From contig VUYV01000178.1 of the NCBI GenBank assembly GCA_008711295.1, positions 1,475,836 to 1,539,835 of the forward strand: 64,000 bases of DNA. Direction: 5' to 3'. This DNA is from Anarhynchus alexandrinus (taxonomy: Eukaryota; Chordata; Aves; Charadriiformes; Charadriidae). The notes below the pieces were generated by a model. It saw only the letters and a list, made by a program, of their open reading frames with translations, had not been told where the DNA came from and searched no databases. Below, one piece after another: positions 1-11,539 of the stretch (the first letter of the stretch is position 1; each line of letters opens with the position of its first letter). Both the position numbers and the translations under genes were made by a program.

Positions 1-2223
1 CCGAGGGGAGGTCTGTCGGCCGTACCTACTTGGAGATTGGCCTCATCTAAAAATCTGTCCTTCCGTCCTGCTTTCCGTGTCACGCGGAGCGTGTTCTGGG
101 CTCACCCTGGGTTCCGGACGTTTTCTTTCGCTTGCCTGCTGTAGCTGTCTGGTCCCTGCTAAGGCCATCCCCCTTCCGACCAGTGCAGCTTTCAGCACGT
201 CCCAGTCCTGCGGGCAGGAGCTGAGGGTCCTGCGTGGGGGCCCGAGAGAGGGGAAATCGCCAGGTGTCTGAGAGAGGTGGGGAACCTTAGTAGGGGGATC
301 CTGCTTCCAGTGGGGCCCGCAATTAATTTCTCTTTCCCGTTAGAGGATGTGGATGAATCAGCTTTCCTTTTATCTCAGAGACTCAAGGGCTTCTGATTTT
401 GGCAACGTTTTCCAGCTATATTTATTTAGCAGAACTTTTGCCCCAGTGGGTACCAGATGATGCTCTTTGCATTCGTAGTCTGACCTGTTGGGCAGCGCCG
501 CTGGATCGATGCGCTTCTCACTTGTAACTTTTTAAAACTGAAGGAGTCTGATACAGGTGTGTTTTGCGGTGCGTAGCAGAGGCTGTGCAGCGTGCGGAGG
601 ATGGCAGGGTAACCTCAACAGCAGCTTTTCCACAGTCCTCCTGCGCCTCCCGGGATATGTAACATCATAACTAAATCAAGAATAAATGGACAGGTAATAT
701 AGCGTACATTAATATTATGTATTAAAAGCACTCCCAATTGGGGATGGACACACCAAAATCTCTGCGAATTCAGGAGTTGTGCCTGTCACATCTTGAACTG
801 TACCGGCTCAGGGCTTCCTGCGGGAAGTCTTCAGTGTGAGATTTATATGTGCAGCAGGAACGGGGCAGGACTTTTATGGATGATGTGTTTAATGTCTTTG
901 AGCCGTAAAGCGTGACTGTCTCTCACCTGTAATTATTTCGCTAGTCCTTTCCACCGCAGTTGTAAGCTTAAGTAAACTTTCCTTAGAAAATGCCTAACGG
1001 AGCTGTGTTATCTGTGGGCTCTCTTCGGCGCTGCTCCAGGATGTTCAACTACAAAAGCCCTTTCTGCTGTACTGATTTGCTAAACGCGGTGGCAGATTTT
1101 TTTCTGTTATCATGAGAACAAATGCCGTTACCACGAAGGCTTGAGTAACATCAGCACAGATCTCATCTTCCCCAAGCAGAGTTGGTTTTTGTTATTTTGC
1201 ACAACTGTAACCATTGCTTTGATGGAATAACAAGAATCAGAATGATTTCCCCCATGTCCTGCTGTGAGTGACTCCTTGCACTCCATCTTGATAAAACACT
1301 TTGTAAACAAAAAAATATTGAAATAGAAGTTAATGTTAAGGGAAGAAAAACAGCAGCAACCGTGTGCTGAACATGCTCAAGTCTTGATGATAGTCCTCTG
1401 AAAAGTTGGTAAATTATTAAAGAATTTCAGTTTTAAGTGAAGCGCAAACAACTTGGTTTACGCGTGTGCCTATTTAAGGCGCAGCTCCTGTTCTCTAGTA
1501 CTTCTAACAAATGCAGCTTTCAATTTCTGAAATAACAAACTTTGCATAAATTATGCATTACGTTAGAAGTAGTGATTATTTTTTACATTTATAGGTGCAT
1601 TTTTTGTCTCATTTCCTATTTGTGTGACGTAAACAACGGTAGAACGTAATCCGTCTGCCAGAACTGATGAGAATATGTACCCCCTCACTAATGGTACGGA
1701 GTTTCCTTTACAACAGCCAGTCATGCTTTCTCCTAAATTTTAGTTTTATAGAGTATGTTTTGTTCTCCTTGAAAGTATGTTATAAATCAATAAGATGCAT
1801 TTTACAGTAAAAGGAAAACATTATGTGTATAGAGTACTCTTTGGAAGACTTTTATATTTTATTCAACACTTGAAAAGCTGCAGAGTGGCACCGTCAGGGT
1901 AAGAGTGACTTGGCTTTCCATTGATGCTGTCTTCTGATTTCTCTATATCACCTCCTATGCAAAATTTATTGCCGATCTGGGCATCCAGATTTCAATAACA
2001 TCTTGAGAATGTTTATTGGAGTGAGCGATGCTCTGCAGCAAGCGCAGGCAAATGCCTGAGAATTGATCGATATATATGGGAAACCAGAGAAATAAAATCA
2101 GTTACTGCAAAAATATTCTGGGTGAAATCTTAACCCACTGAAGTAAGCGGGAGTTTTGCTGCTGAGCTGTAATGATCTGATGATATTTGTGGTGTTCATG
2201 AGCGCAGCAGAGCCCCCGGATGC
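1..2223. other. Unique non-coding sequence, no gene seen
   Basis: No coding exon or RNA gene is recognised. The few open frames are short (up to about 60 codons), mostly start at internal ATGs and match no family I know. One acceptor-like stretch lies at about 325-343 (ATTAAT then a pyrimidine run ending in TTAG). A donor-like G|GTAAGA occurs at 1899-1904. Neither is paired with a convincing partner, so no exon is called. A short AT-rich palindrome (TGCATA AAT TATGCA) is at 1543-1557. Confidence 0.7.
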
Positions 2224-2470
2224 TCATAGAATCATAGAATGGTTTAGGTTGGAAAGGACCTTGAAGATCATCGAGTTCCAACCCCCCTGCCATAGGCAGG
2301 GACACCTCCCACCAGCCCAGGTTGCCCAAGGCCACGTCCAGCCTGGCCTTGAACACCTCCAGGGATGGGGCCTCAACAACCTCTCTGGGCAACCTGTGCC
2401 AGTGCCTCACCACCCTCAAAGTGAACAACTTCTTCCTAATGTTCAATCTAAACCTGCCCTCTTTACAATG
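2224..2470 (-). mobile_element. CR1 LINE, 5'-truncated 3' end
   Basis: The + strand begins with two copies of the reversed CR1 tail (CATAGAATCATAGAATGG), so the element runs on the minus strand with its 3' end at 2224. Similarity to the other copies in the window continues through the C-terminal end of ORF2 to about 2470 and then stops, which is the usual 5' truncation of CR1. Read on the minus strand, the frame keeps ORF2-tail motifs such as HRLPREVVEAPSLEVFKARL and GPFQPKPFYDSM. Only the last 70 or so residues remain, so nothing functional is encoded. The older-looking tail wording GGTTTAGGTTGG differs from the GGTTTGGGTTGG of the other copies. The 5' boundary is uncertain by about 20 bases. 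Confidence 0.93.
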
Positions 2471-2689
2471 CCCTCATACAATGGCCGTGTATTGGTCTAA
2501 GGCCCCTTCCAACACCTTGCGGCACGACAGCCCAGATCTTCAGAAAGAAACCTCGATGGCACAGCAGGCTGCAAGGGAGGGGTGTTCCTGGTCTTGGAAT
2601 TACCTCTTTTCCTACTTGGAAAATACAAGAGAAAAGCGGCCAACAGGTTTGGGGGGAGCCTGGGGCTCCTCAAGACTCTGCCTGTAGCC

Positions 2690-2960
2690 CCATCAGCAGG
2701 TTTGGCCTCGGCACTGGTGTTAAGGATCCTCTCCAAGGCGGGTGGTGACCCCACCAGGACTCCGTGTCGGGGAGAGGTGCTGCCCCGAGGGGTGCCGGGA
2801 GCGCGGTAGCGGGTCCCTGGGGTGCTGCTCGCTGCGCGCGGAAGGCACGCGCCCGCTGACCCCGCTCGTGCCGGTGCTTCTCTCCTCACTCCCCTCCTCT
2901 TCCTCGGCGTTACCAGCTCCGTCTCTGCACTGGAGTACCGTCTCCAAGGGGATGGGAGGC
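2690..2960. other. CpG-rich patch
   Basis: CpG is dense for this window, roughly two dozen in 270 bases, especially around 2760-2870 (GCGCGCGG, CACGCGCCCG). No TATA element, initiator or adjoining exon is recognised. It follows closely after the CR1 copy at 2.2 kb. It could be a small unmethylated island or a GC-rich remnant. Confidence 0.5.
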
Positions 2961-3411
2961 CTGACCCTCGTTCGCATTTAGTTGAATAAGAAACAAAAAA
3001 AAAAGAGATTTTGCTATTCTTACTGGTTTTGAAATCTGATATGCATGCCCTGAAGGGGAGAAGAAATAAATAATTCAGACACTAGAAGAATTAAAACAGC
3101 TAAATGAAGCCAAAATCCCAAATCACAGGAAAATACTTTGATTGGTATTTCCCCTTCTTACTTTGCTGTGATGGATTTATTTTAGTCACCAGTAAATCTG
3201 TCAAATCAAAACGTGTTTATTTAAAGGGAATATTTACAGCAGTGTTTTCTTTTAAGAACCATATAATCTAAAATGAAAAAAAGAATCCCTTTGAGCTGTG
3301 CGGTTAAAGGCAGTTCAGCGATGTTAGAACGTTGTGTGTTGTTTCAGGCAGGTGATGCATTGCTGTGCTGTCTGGAGGTTCAATCTTTCCTTGAGTGCTT
3401 GACCTTTTCCT

Positions 3412-3455
3412 AATAAACATCGGCTATATTAAAACCCTGTGTTGTTGTGTTTTCT
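3412..3455 (+). promoter_or_regulatory. Poly(A) signal-like motif with GT-rich downstream run
   Basis: AATAAA at 3412-3417 is followed about 25 bases later by a GT-rich stretch (TGTGTTGTTGTGTTTTC), the arrangement of a vertebrate cleavage and polyadenylation site. No upstream coding sequence or transcript is recognised, so this may be a chance match. Confidence 0.25.
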
Positions 3456-3597
3456 TTTGCATTATCATAAAAGGATGCGAGCGGAGGAGAAGGGAAAGCA
3501 GGATCCAGAAACGTTTGGAGGCACAACTCTTCCAGTGACACGGATGTCCCTGAGATGCAATCAAGCTATCTGTCTTCCCTGACATTTATTCAGCCTT

Positions 3598-3920
3598 TCT
3601 CCCGGGGCGGCGTGGTGTCTCAGCGCATGCCGGCAGACGCGTACCCGTCCCGGGCGTGTTGGCTTTTCTCTTGGTGTTGGGTGGGAAACACTTGAGGCGC
3701 GCACACGTTTTTATTTTGCGATGGAGACTTGGAGTTTCTGCTTTAATGCAAATAATTGCCGTTCTGCTACTGTCCCATTACGTGTCTGTCTCAATAGGGA
3801 GAGAAAAGGCAGAGTCTCTCCATCTGAAGCATATTGCTGCCTGCGCGGCTCCGAAGCCACGCGCTTCGGTGGGAGGATGATCCCCTCTTCAGAGGGAGAG
3901 GAGGAGACCGCAGAGGGATG
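3598..3920. other. CpG-rich patch
   Basis: CpG dinucleotides cluster at 3600-3660 (about ten in 60 bases) and recur to about 3920. An octamer-type ATGCAAAT lies inside at 3746-3753. No promoter element or exon can be assigned. Confidence 0.4.
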
Positions 3921-4472
3921 CTGCGTCGCGGTGGAAGCAGTGCTCTAGAAAAGGGACCCTTTTCCCTTTACACCTTGTCCCGGAGCTCTCTGGGGAAAAA
4001 GAAAGTTCTTTTCATTAAAATGTTGTGTTAACCTAGATAAATCAAATTGTTTTCAGGCAGAATCTTCCACAAAAAGGAGGATTCAGCTTTCTGTGTTAAA
4101 ATTTCAGAAGCTTTTGATGCTTCTTGAGGGAAGCCTTGTGTTCCAGTGAAAACATTTCTGTGGCTGGAGGTACAGGTTTTCTGCCACTGATGTGCACCTG
4201 ACTTCTTGGTGAATGAAGTTACGTCCCAGTGCCTTCCCCGGTGCCTCAGAGTCCAGATGTGCTCGGGGCTTAGCTTTCTGCTGGAAAAGAGAGGGCGGCA
4301 GCCGCGGAGGGGCTGCGTGTCCGCAGGGGCACAGACACGACGCCCGTCCCTGGACAGGACAGTGACACGCAACCGGCATCGGGCTGTGCAGGAGCACGAA
4401 TGAACGTCACCCAGGCTCACTGCACTCACTCCTTAGCTTGAGTTGCAAAGACGCTTCGCTACTGGAGCAAGT

Positions 4473-4890
4473 CATAGAATCATGGAATGGTTTGGGTTGG
4501 AAGGGACCTTGAAGACCATCTCATTCCAACCCCCCTGCCCTGGGCAGGGACACCCCCCACCAGCCCAGGTTGCTCCAAGCCCCGTCCAACCTGGCCTTGA
4601 ACACCTCCAGGGATGGGGCAGCCACAGCTTCTCTGGTGCAGATGTAGGACCTTGCACTTGGCCTTGTTGAACTACATGAGGTTGGCTTGGGCCCACCTCT
4701 CCAGCCTGTCCAGGTCCCTCTGGATGGTGTCTCTCCCTTCCAGCATTTCTACCTCACCAAACAGCTTGGTATCATTGGCAAACTTGCTGAGGGTGCACTC
4801 CATCCCAACATCTGTGTCACCAGCAAAGATGTTGAACAGCACCTGTCCCAGTACTGACCCCCGAGGAACACCACTTGTCACTGGTCTCCA
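4473..4890 (-). mobile_element. CR1 LINE with internal deletion (RT segment joined to 3' end)
   Basis: The element starts on the + strand with the reversed CR1 tail (GTCATAGAATCATGGAATGG), and 4473-4635 matches the 3' region of the other copies. At about 4632-4642 the sequence jumps straight into the reverse-transcriptase part of ORF2. The intervening several hundred bases of ORF2, present in the copy at 8.4 kb, are absent. From about 4640 to 4890 the minus strand encodes RT-type sequence. The join lies in TCTCTGG(T)GCA, where the two source sequences are similar, so a deletion or template switch at microhomology is plausible. The 5' end at about 4890 is a truncation against GC-rich unique DNA. 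Confidence 0.88.
4640..4890 (-). pseudogene. CR1 ORF2 reverse-transcriptase fragment, inactive
   Basis: The minus-strand frame reads [15 protein letters not shown], then [38 protein letters not shown] and ANLM. These are in the order expected for the palm region of CR1-type non-LTR reverse transcriptase. In full elements this enzyme copies the element RNA at a nicked target. The fragment is clearly dead. The catalytic FADD box reads FAND, so the first aspartate of the pair is asparagine. A TAG stop at 4672-4674 directly follows ANLM and precedes FNKAKCKVLHL in the same frame. The endonuclease domain and everything upstream are missing. Confidence 0.85.
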
Positions 4891-6036
4891 CTTTGTTGAC
4901 CACAACTCTTGAGGACCACGAGTCCTTGAGGAGGCTGGAAGGCTCTGCTGCCACCGCTGCTCTCGGGGCAGGACGGGTGGCGCTGCGGGTCCCCAGGCAG
5001 GACGCGCTGCTCGGTGCTCGAGCTCGCACCGCTGCTGCTGAGCACGGGTGCAGAGATGACAGGCTGTCATGCTGGCTGTGAAGGAGCTTCAAGGAGCCAT
5101 TGTTCTTTCAAATTAAAACATTTAAACATTTAAATCCAAAGCTAGGACTGCAGGCTCATTTTAATTATTCCTTTTGTCTTTTGGAAATGCTTTCCTACTG
5201 ATGATCACACAGCTGTCACATATACATTACCTTTAGTCAGAGTACATGACAGTGCTTTCCTATTAGCTGTCATTATCGTACAAGGAAAACTGAAAACCAC
5301 TACAGCAGATATATTAATTTCAAAAGAAGACACTGCTGGCAAAGTTATTAAAATAAAAATATCTGAAGACTCAAATTCATTTGATTCATAGCAACGATGT
5401 GCTGTAAAGTCTCTGGCAGCCGAGGTGGCTGGAGATTTTTGGCTGTCTCTGGAGATGCCTACAGACCCGTCTGCCCGCGCCCGCTCCGCCGGGCTGCGGA
5501 GCGATGTTTGCAGCAGTCGGTGGTGCGTTGGGCGTTCCTCCTTTCTAAATCCTTTTTGTCAGCAGGATAAATATATTACTGCTCTGCTATATGTAGTAAT
5601 CTTAAGCAGTCATGAAGTCTCAAATATCTCCACCCTCTTCACCTGCCGGGCTGGATTCTGTGCTGTTAGTTACCAAACTCAACGTTCAACATGAAAGATG
5701 AAAGGAATCCTGGAAAATACGACACATTTTAGTTGTGTATTGACATTTTTGGTGATTACCAGCACTTTTATATCACTTGAAGCACTGTGTGCTTCCAGCA
5801 TTGGGCTCGTAACTGCGGAGTAGTTATCAAAATTATAGGAAAAGAGTGAACTTATGTAACTAAGTTTTGTCATAGGAAAATGCTGCTGCTCTGTTCCTCC
5901 TCTGTCCCTCCTCCTTTCTTCCTCCTCTGAAGTCACCAATATTCATCAAAAAGCTGAAGGGTGAGTCCAGGTCTTATTGATTTAAACACATTTGAATGGT
6001 TCCATCAACTGGATTTCTGGGAAAAAAATAAAAAAT
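4891..6036. other. Unique non-coding sequence
   Basis: 4905-5090 is GC-rich (many GCTGC and CGC steps) and abuts the truncated CR1. From 5100 the sequence becomes AT-rich with TAATTA-like steps. No coding exon, RNA gene or repeat family is recognised. Confidence 0.6.
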
Positions 6037-6060
6037 GGGGGGGGGGGGGGGGGGGGGGGN
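6037..6060 (+). repeat. Poly-G run (23 G) ending in an N
   Basis: Twenty-three consecutive G residues at 6037-6059 are followed by a single undetermined base at 6060 and then another G. The run could form a G-quadruplex. Its true length is doubtful because homopolymers of this kind are hard to sequence, and the N marks an unresolved base or collapsed length. Confidence 0.95.
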
Positions 6061-6232
6061 GCGGCCATGCTGGGAGATGTGGTGGCTCCCGAGGGCGGTG
6101 GCGGGGTGGGCTCCGTCCCGCGGCTCTGCCGCGCTGCCCTGTGCCCGCCGCGCTGCCCCGCTGCCCGGCCCTTCGCCGTCCGCCGCCGGCGCCAGCCTGG
6201 CCCAGTCCCGCCGGCAAACCACTGTGTTTCAC
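6061..6232. other. CpG-dense patch next to the poly-G run
   Basis: About two dozen CpGs in some 170 bases, with GCGCTGCCC-like steps recurring, directly after the G run. The sharp change from AT-rich DNA at 6000 to CpG-dense DNA at 6061 suggests a small CpG island or an expanded GC-rich segment. No transcript start is identified. Overlapping frames on both strands run through it and none resembles a known protein. Confidence 0.5.
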
Positions 6233-7340
6233 GGCATAAGTTACAATAACGGTACTGAAAATGGATTCCTTTGAGAAAATTTCGGGTAGGGTTGTTCTGG
6301 CTCAGTGTGTGTTTACCCCATTCACTGGCTTTTAAGCCGCAGCTGAAGAGTTTAGTTTTGAGTCGTAAAACCCCACCTGTTGTTACACTTAACCAGGGTT
6401 CAAAATAATTTGTCTTTCCCGGGTGCATTAAATAGATGCGTTTTTAGTTGTTTCCCTGGGCGAGGTTTCGGCGGGCGATCCTGCGTGCTGCCGCGGCAGC
6501 AGAGTTATTTGTTTTTCACGGATGTTCTCTTATTTCTTACGGGAGAATACACAAAATAGAAAATCAAGAGTTCTACGACAAAGGCAGGAGGGAGCTGTGT
6601 GCCATTTACTGTCCGGCGAGGTACAGTTAATTACATATGCCTCTTCCATGTCTAATCTCCTGAAATATAGAATGTAATTTTATTTTCATTTGTATTTGCA
6701 GTGTTGGTTTGGAAATAAATATATACAATATGTTTTCTGAGGGTTCCACAAGTATTGTAAAAAGGGCAAACCAAATTGATTTAATCACGGATATTGTTAA
6801 AGGCTCTTTTTTAGTGGAATGTGCTGTGATTGCTGACGGAAGATTTTCATTTTTAAGTTGTTATTCAAAGAGAATATGCATGTCCTGAGAATAAAGTACA
6901 AAATTAAAAAACAAACAAACAAATCCCAACAACAAACCGAGTCACAGGAGGAAAAGATTCTTGTACGAGAATAGTTTGTATAAGAAGAATGGAGCATATG
7001 ATAAAATTATTTGGAAGCACAAACTTTCGGACTGCTGTTGCTTTACTTAAAGTTAAGTGCGGGGGAGAGGAGATGATGACTTTCCCTGGAAGCCACCACG
7101 TTCAAGCAGAAATATTCCAACCGCACGTAATTTGCTTTTTGCCATGAACGTGACACATGGAGTGGTGGTCACTAATGGGTTATTACGAAGCCTGGACACG
7201 TTGGGGTGGGAGCTGCGTGTGCTGCTGGTGGCTATCGCTGTGCGTGTTGGCGGGTCCAGCGCGGCGGGGGGAGCGCGTGGGGTGCCAGTGGCGCTGGTGC
7301 AGGATGCTGGGGAGCTCTGGTGCAGGAGCAGATGTGTGCC
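6233..7340. other. Unique non-coding sequence
   Basis: Mostly AT-rich. An A-rich simple stretch with AAAC steps lies at about 6905-6945. No exon, RNA gene or recognisable mobile element is seen. Confidence 0.6.
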
Positions 7341-7608
7341 GAGAGGAGAGGAGAGGAGAGGGAAGAGAAGAGCAGGAGAGGAGAGGAGAAGGGAGAGGGA
7401 GAGGAGAGGAGAAGGAAGAGGGAGAAGAGAGGAAAAGGGAGAGGGAGAGGAGAGGAGAAGGAAGAGGGAGAGGAGAGCGAGGGGAGAGGAGAGGAGAAGG
7501 AAGAGGGAGAGGAGAGGGAGAGGAGAGGAGAGGGAGAGGGAGAGGAGAGCGAGAGGAGAGGAGAGGAGAAGGAAGAGGGAGAGGAGAGGGAGAGGAGAGA
7601 GGAGAGGA
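7341..7608 (+). repeat. Polypurine GA tract (GGAGA-type satellite)
   Basis: 268 bases of almost pure purine on the + strand, interrupted only by C at 7373, 7478 and 7550. The basic unit is GAGAG/GGAGA, with GAAGGAAGAGG variants inserted. A longer block (GAGCGA followed by GGAGA repeats, GAAGGAAGAGG and GAGAGGAGAG) recurs with a spacing of 72 bases, judged by the C positions 7478 and 7550, so there is a higher-order unit. Such mirror-like purine tracts can form triplex (H-DNA). The long arginine/glutamate/glycine-rich frames across it are artefacts of the repeat, not genes. Confidence 0.97.
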
Positions 7609-8427
7609 TGGGCATAATGAAGTTCCTGTTTGATGGCTACAGGTAGATGCCATCAGACTGGAGGAAAAGGAAATAATTAAAGCTTTTAATATCCTATTAT
7701 ACAAGTTTCCACTTTAGCCTCATTATACAGGACAAGCTGCGCTCTGACAAGGGCTGTTTTCTGCTCCCTTTCTCTCCCCCCGGTACATTAACCGAGCGGC
7801 AGAACACGAACAGCTCTTTACATGAGAACTGCCCTCTCTCGTATTGTTTGCTTTCAAATTGCTTGGGCGAAGCTTTGTTTTCCCAGGCTCGGCAGTGTGA
7901 ATTGTCATTTTTAAACCCTGATTTCAGGCTTTTTTTTTTTTAATGCAAAAAAAAGCTGCCCCGTGCTCCCCCGTAGGTGCGGTCCCTGAGGTACGGAGCC
8001 GGTCGGGGCTCTGCTGGGGCGATGCGCAGGAGGAGCCGTGCTTGTGTCATTACCGATGGAGGTGGTGGCTCTCTCTCTTTCCCCATCCAAACCCCCGCCA
8101 GATGGCCCGGGCCAGCCGTGGCCGGTGCCGTCGGCTTTGCCACATCCCACCTCACTCCGACTTGGCTGGCGGCAGCAGCGGGGGGGAGCGTACCCTCCTA
8201 AGGGTACAGGAGAGAAGGAGCGGTGTTTACGGTAATAATACGAACGGACAGCGTAACGTGGCCTGAGATGGTTTTCCTGGGATGCCCCAGAAAGAGCAAA
8301 CTATGAATGAATTTTAAGAGGTCCTTTTCTTAAAAATCAGCATTGGGTGATTTGGGGGCACAGAGTCAAAGTGAACCAGAAAAAATGTTTGAAGTATAGG
8401 CAATGTGTAAACATAACGCCCAATTGC
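7609..8427. other. Unique non-coding sequence, GC-rich in its second half
   Basis: 7930-7955 has T and A runs. 7970-8230 is moderately CpG-rich. No gene or repeat family is recognised. Open frames on both strands overlap here and show no known motif. Confidence 0.55.
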
Positions 8428-9044
8428 TGCCCAGAAGGCCAACCGTCTCCTGGGCTGCAGCAGGAGGAGTGTGGCCAGCAGGGCGAGGGGGGGATTCTGC
8501 CCCTCTGCTCTGCTCTGGGGAGACCCCACCTGGAGTACTGCCTCCAGCTCTGGAGCCCCCAACGTAGGAAAGACATGGAGCTGCTGGAGCGGGGCCAGAG
8601 GAGGCCACAAAGATGCTGCGAGGGCTGGAGCCCCTCTGCTGGGAGGACAGGCTGGGAGAGTTGGGGGGGTTCAGCCTGGAGAAGAGAAGGCTCCAGGGGG
8701 GCCTTAGAGCCCCTTCCAGTCCTTAAAAGGGCTCCAGGAGAGCTGGGGAGGGACTCTGCATCAGGGAGGGGAGTGATGGGATGAGGGGGAACGGTTTTAC
8801 ACTGAAAGAGGGGAGATTGAGATGAGATCTGAGGAAGAAATGTTTCCCTGTGAGGGCGGTGAGCCCCTGGCGCAGGTTGCCCAGAGAAGCTGTGGCTGCC
8901 CCATCCCTGGAGGTGTTCAAGGCCAGGTTGGACGGGGCTTGGAGCAACCTGGGTTGGTGGGAGGTGTCCCTGCCCAGGGCTGGGGGTGGGACTGGGTGAT
9001 CTTCAAGATCCATTCCAACCCAAACCATTCTATGATTCCGTGAT
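8428..9044 (+). mobile_element. CR1 LINE, 5'-truncated, longest copy in the window
   Basis: This forward copy ends in CCATTCTATGATTCCGTGAT, the CR1 3' tail. It contains the C-terminal third of ORF2 in broken frames. AQKANRLLGC is encoded near 8430-8460. ILPLCSALGRPHLEYCLQLW with [13 protein letters not shown] follows in another frame at about 8490-8610. Further frameshifts come before the [12 protein letters not shown] segment and the 3' end. The frame changes and a G-run insertion (GGCGAGGGGGGGATT) show an inactive copy. Similarity begins abruptly at about 8428, and the preceding 90 bases are not CR1-like. The copy shares long identical stretches with those at 25.4 and 54.2 kb, suggesting the same subfamily. 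Confidence 0.93.
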
Positions 9045-11539
9045 TTTGAGCTATGCGTCTGAAGTAAAGGTGCAGCGGAGATGGCTCACAGAAACCCACG
9101 ATAATGATCCGTCCGGAGGCTCTAACCATTACTCGGCATCAAGAGTTAAGGGGTGATTTAATTTGAGCCATGCCTGAAATGGTAGAGCGGCAATTAGCAA
9201 ATCAGCAAGTGGATACTGTACATTCATGGACTGCATGGGTATTTGTGCTAATCCTGATGGTGATGTCTTCAAGTAGATTCTGGTTTCTTTTCACATCTTT
9301 GCATACAAATATAAATGTTTGAAGGGTGGTGCTCTTAGAGGTATAACATATGTGTCTGTGAACAGCCTCTGATGATGTTGAAATGCCAGTAGGAACTTGA
9401 GGTGCTTTCTGAACTGTAAAAGTCAGTTATTACAAGGGCTCTGCATTGGTAGGATTGTTACTCTTTTCATATTGTTCAAGAAAAAACTACGGCATAAAAT
9501 TAAGGAAACACTGTTTTATATTCAGGTGAAGGTTGGGAAATCGTAGGTTATTTCTCTGGGTTTGATTTTCATAACTGCTGAGATGGGAGCGTTAGCAGGT
9601 GTCACAGGGCAGAGCAGGCACAGTGCATTTTCATTTTACGTTCTCACAAAGCGCGTGTATCAAAACTGACATCCACTGCGCACGTACAGATGCATTTTCT
9701 GGTGGAAACACTTGCATACGAAAATGAAGACTCCTGTCCTAATGCATGTTCTGAATTGTCTAATACCCATAAACCTGCAAGTGCTGGATCTTGTCTGGGT
9801 AGTGCTGGTGGGAATTTTAATAGGGGGATTTTCTTCCAACAGTTGTTTTGGTTTTGTTTTGCTGCTGTGATGGTAGTCCCTGCGTTGGTACACTGACATC
9901 TGTGTTGGCTATTCAGGTTCTGTCTTCTGCACGTGGAAATGTCCATGTATCTGCAAATGTCCATCAAATGCTGAGTCCTTATTAAACAAGGAAATGAAGA
10001 TATGCAAATGAAACTTTGAGAATTAACCATGCCAATTTATAATAAATCACTAAATACCACAAAGAAATCAAGAAAAACAGTCAACTTAGCTAAAACCAAA
10101 ATTGAGTATATTAAAACATGCAATGCAATTAAAATATCGCTTTAACCTGAAAAAATATTAGTGATTTATATCTGATACGTCTAGGGCAAGGTTCTGATCT
10201 GGGTGGTAGCGCAGGAAGCTGACTCGGGTACGTCACCTTCCAGTGAAATCCATCTCGTGTTTTGCTCTCATGAGGACCCTTTGACGCAAAAGAGGACGGA
10301 ATGATGGATTCACGTTTGGGGTTTTCTTGTTAGGTGTTGGTGCGGTTCCTGGCTGCCCGTGTAGCGCGGCAGGTTCACACGAGCTGGCTACGGGCAGATG
10401 CAGATGAGGAAGAATCTTCCTTAATGTAGCTGAGCTAAAGCGTCTCACTTCTGAATTCTAATCCCTCTGGTCTTCTCGTGTTGGAGACTTCTCTCTGGCC
10501 GAGGATTTTTCCGAATTGCTCAGCGGCTTTGTGATGTACGCAAGTGCACGCTGGGGACTCAGGTGGATCTTTTGACCTAAGGCAAATAGCATTTAATCTC
10601 TGGCCCTTGGGGGTTTCCTTTATAGCGAGAGTGTCTTCTGCCTTACATCAGAGTGCCTACTGGTTGCTGGAGAACTGGCTTACCTGGTTAATGTGTGCCG
10701 AGTGACTCCGATGTCAGACATCTGAAAATACCCAGGGGTGGTTTCTCTTTATGTATAAAGTTGGGCTTTTGCAGCCTGAAAAAAGTACTTAGCTGTGCAT
10801 ATTCCTGTCCTTTCAAAATTTCTTGACGTTAATTATGGCAGCGACTTCTGCAACTGTTGATGAAGTCCTGACCAAGTAAGGACTTATGGAGGTGTTCGGC
10901 TTTATGCACTGACAGTCATCACGTTAACTTGAGCAGGTACAATAACAGTATACAAAGTTAGTGCTGGTGCCAGTTTTGAAGTCATTTGGTGCCTGCGTTT
11001 GTACTTCCCTACTCCTCCCCCACGTAGTCTGGGGCTGTAAATCCAATTGCTTTTGCTGCAAATTTTAGTGACTGGGTCCGCAGGAGAGAGATAATGTGCT
11101 TGAAAATATGTTCTTTTTTAATTGGGATGTAAGAATAGGGACTTTTTTATGTGCATCTATAATTTTGTAGAAGCTCCCAGCTTAGGGTAGTTAAACTTGT
11201 AATATACAATCTGATTACCAATATATGAAAAAAATTGCTTCAATTGCCGATAAAATGACTGGGAAGACATTGTGTGACTAATGGTTTTGTTTAACGCGGG
11301 ATGCCCTCCTTCCCGCTGTGTACAGGGTCAGTTCTCATCCCAGCTGTCCCTCTGCGGGCTCTGACGAGGAGAATGCCCGAAACGAGTTTCCTGAAGACAG
11401 GGTTTGTGTGCTGGGAACCGCCACGCATTCCGCACTAAACAATTACTCATTGCCACTGTTCACTTCTCTGGCTGCAGCTGAGCCTCTCTCACGTCTTCCC
11501 CGAGGTTAACAGCATCTCCAGATGGTTCCTTTTGTCCCC
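9045..11539. other. Unique AT-rich non-coding sequence
   Basis: No gene is recognised. A perfect octamer ATGCAAAT lies at 10002-10009 within AT-rich DNA (9960-10180) that has the look of a regulatory or conserved stretch. An acceptor-like pyrimidine run ending in TGTGTACAG occurs at about 11305-11325, without a recognisable exon behind it. Confidence 0.6.

Larger units (their letters stand above)
2471..4472. other. Unique non-coding sequence with two CpG-rich patches
   Basis: No gene is seen. Two CpG-rich patches lie at 2690-2960 and 3598-3920. A poly(A) signal-like AATAAA occurs at 3412 and an octamer ATGCAAAT at 3746-3753. Open frames overlap in opposite strands in the CpG-rich parts, which is typical of GC-rich non-coding DNA. 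Confidence 0.65.

Noticed and set aside
7057..7704. Long arginine/glutamate-rich frames on both strands
   Set aside because: They are translations of the GA satellite and change register with the repeat; no conserved protein is involved.
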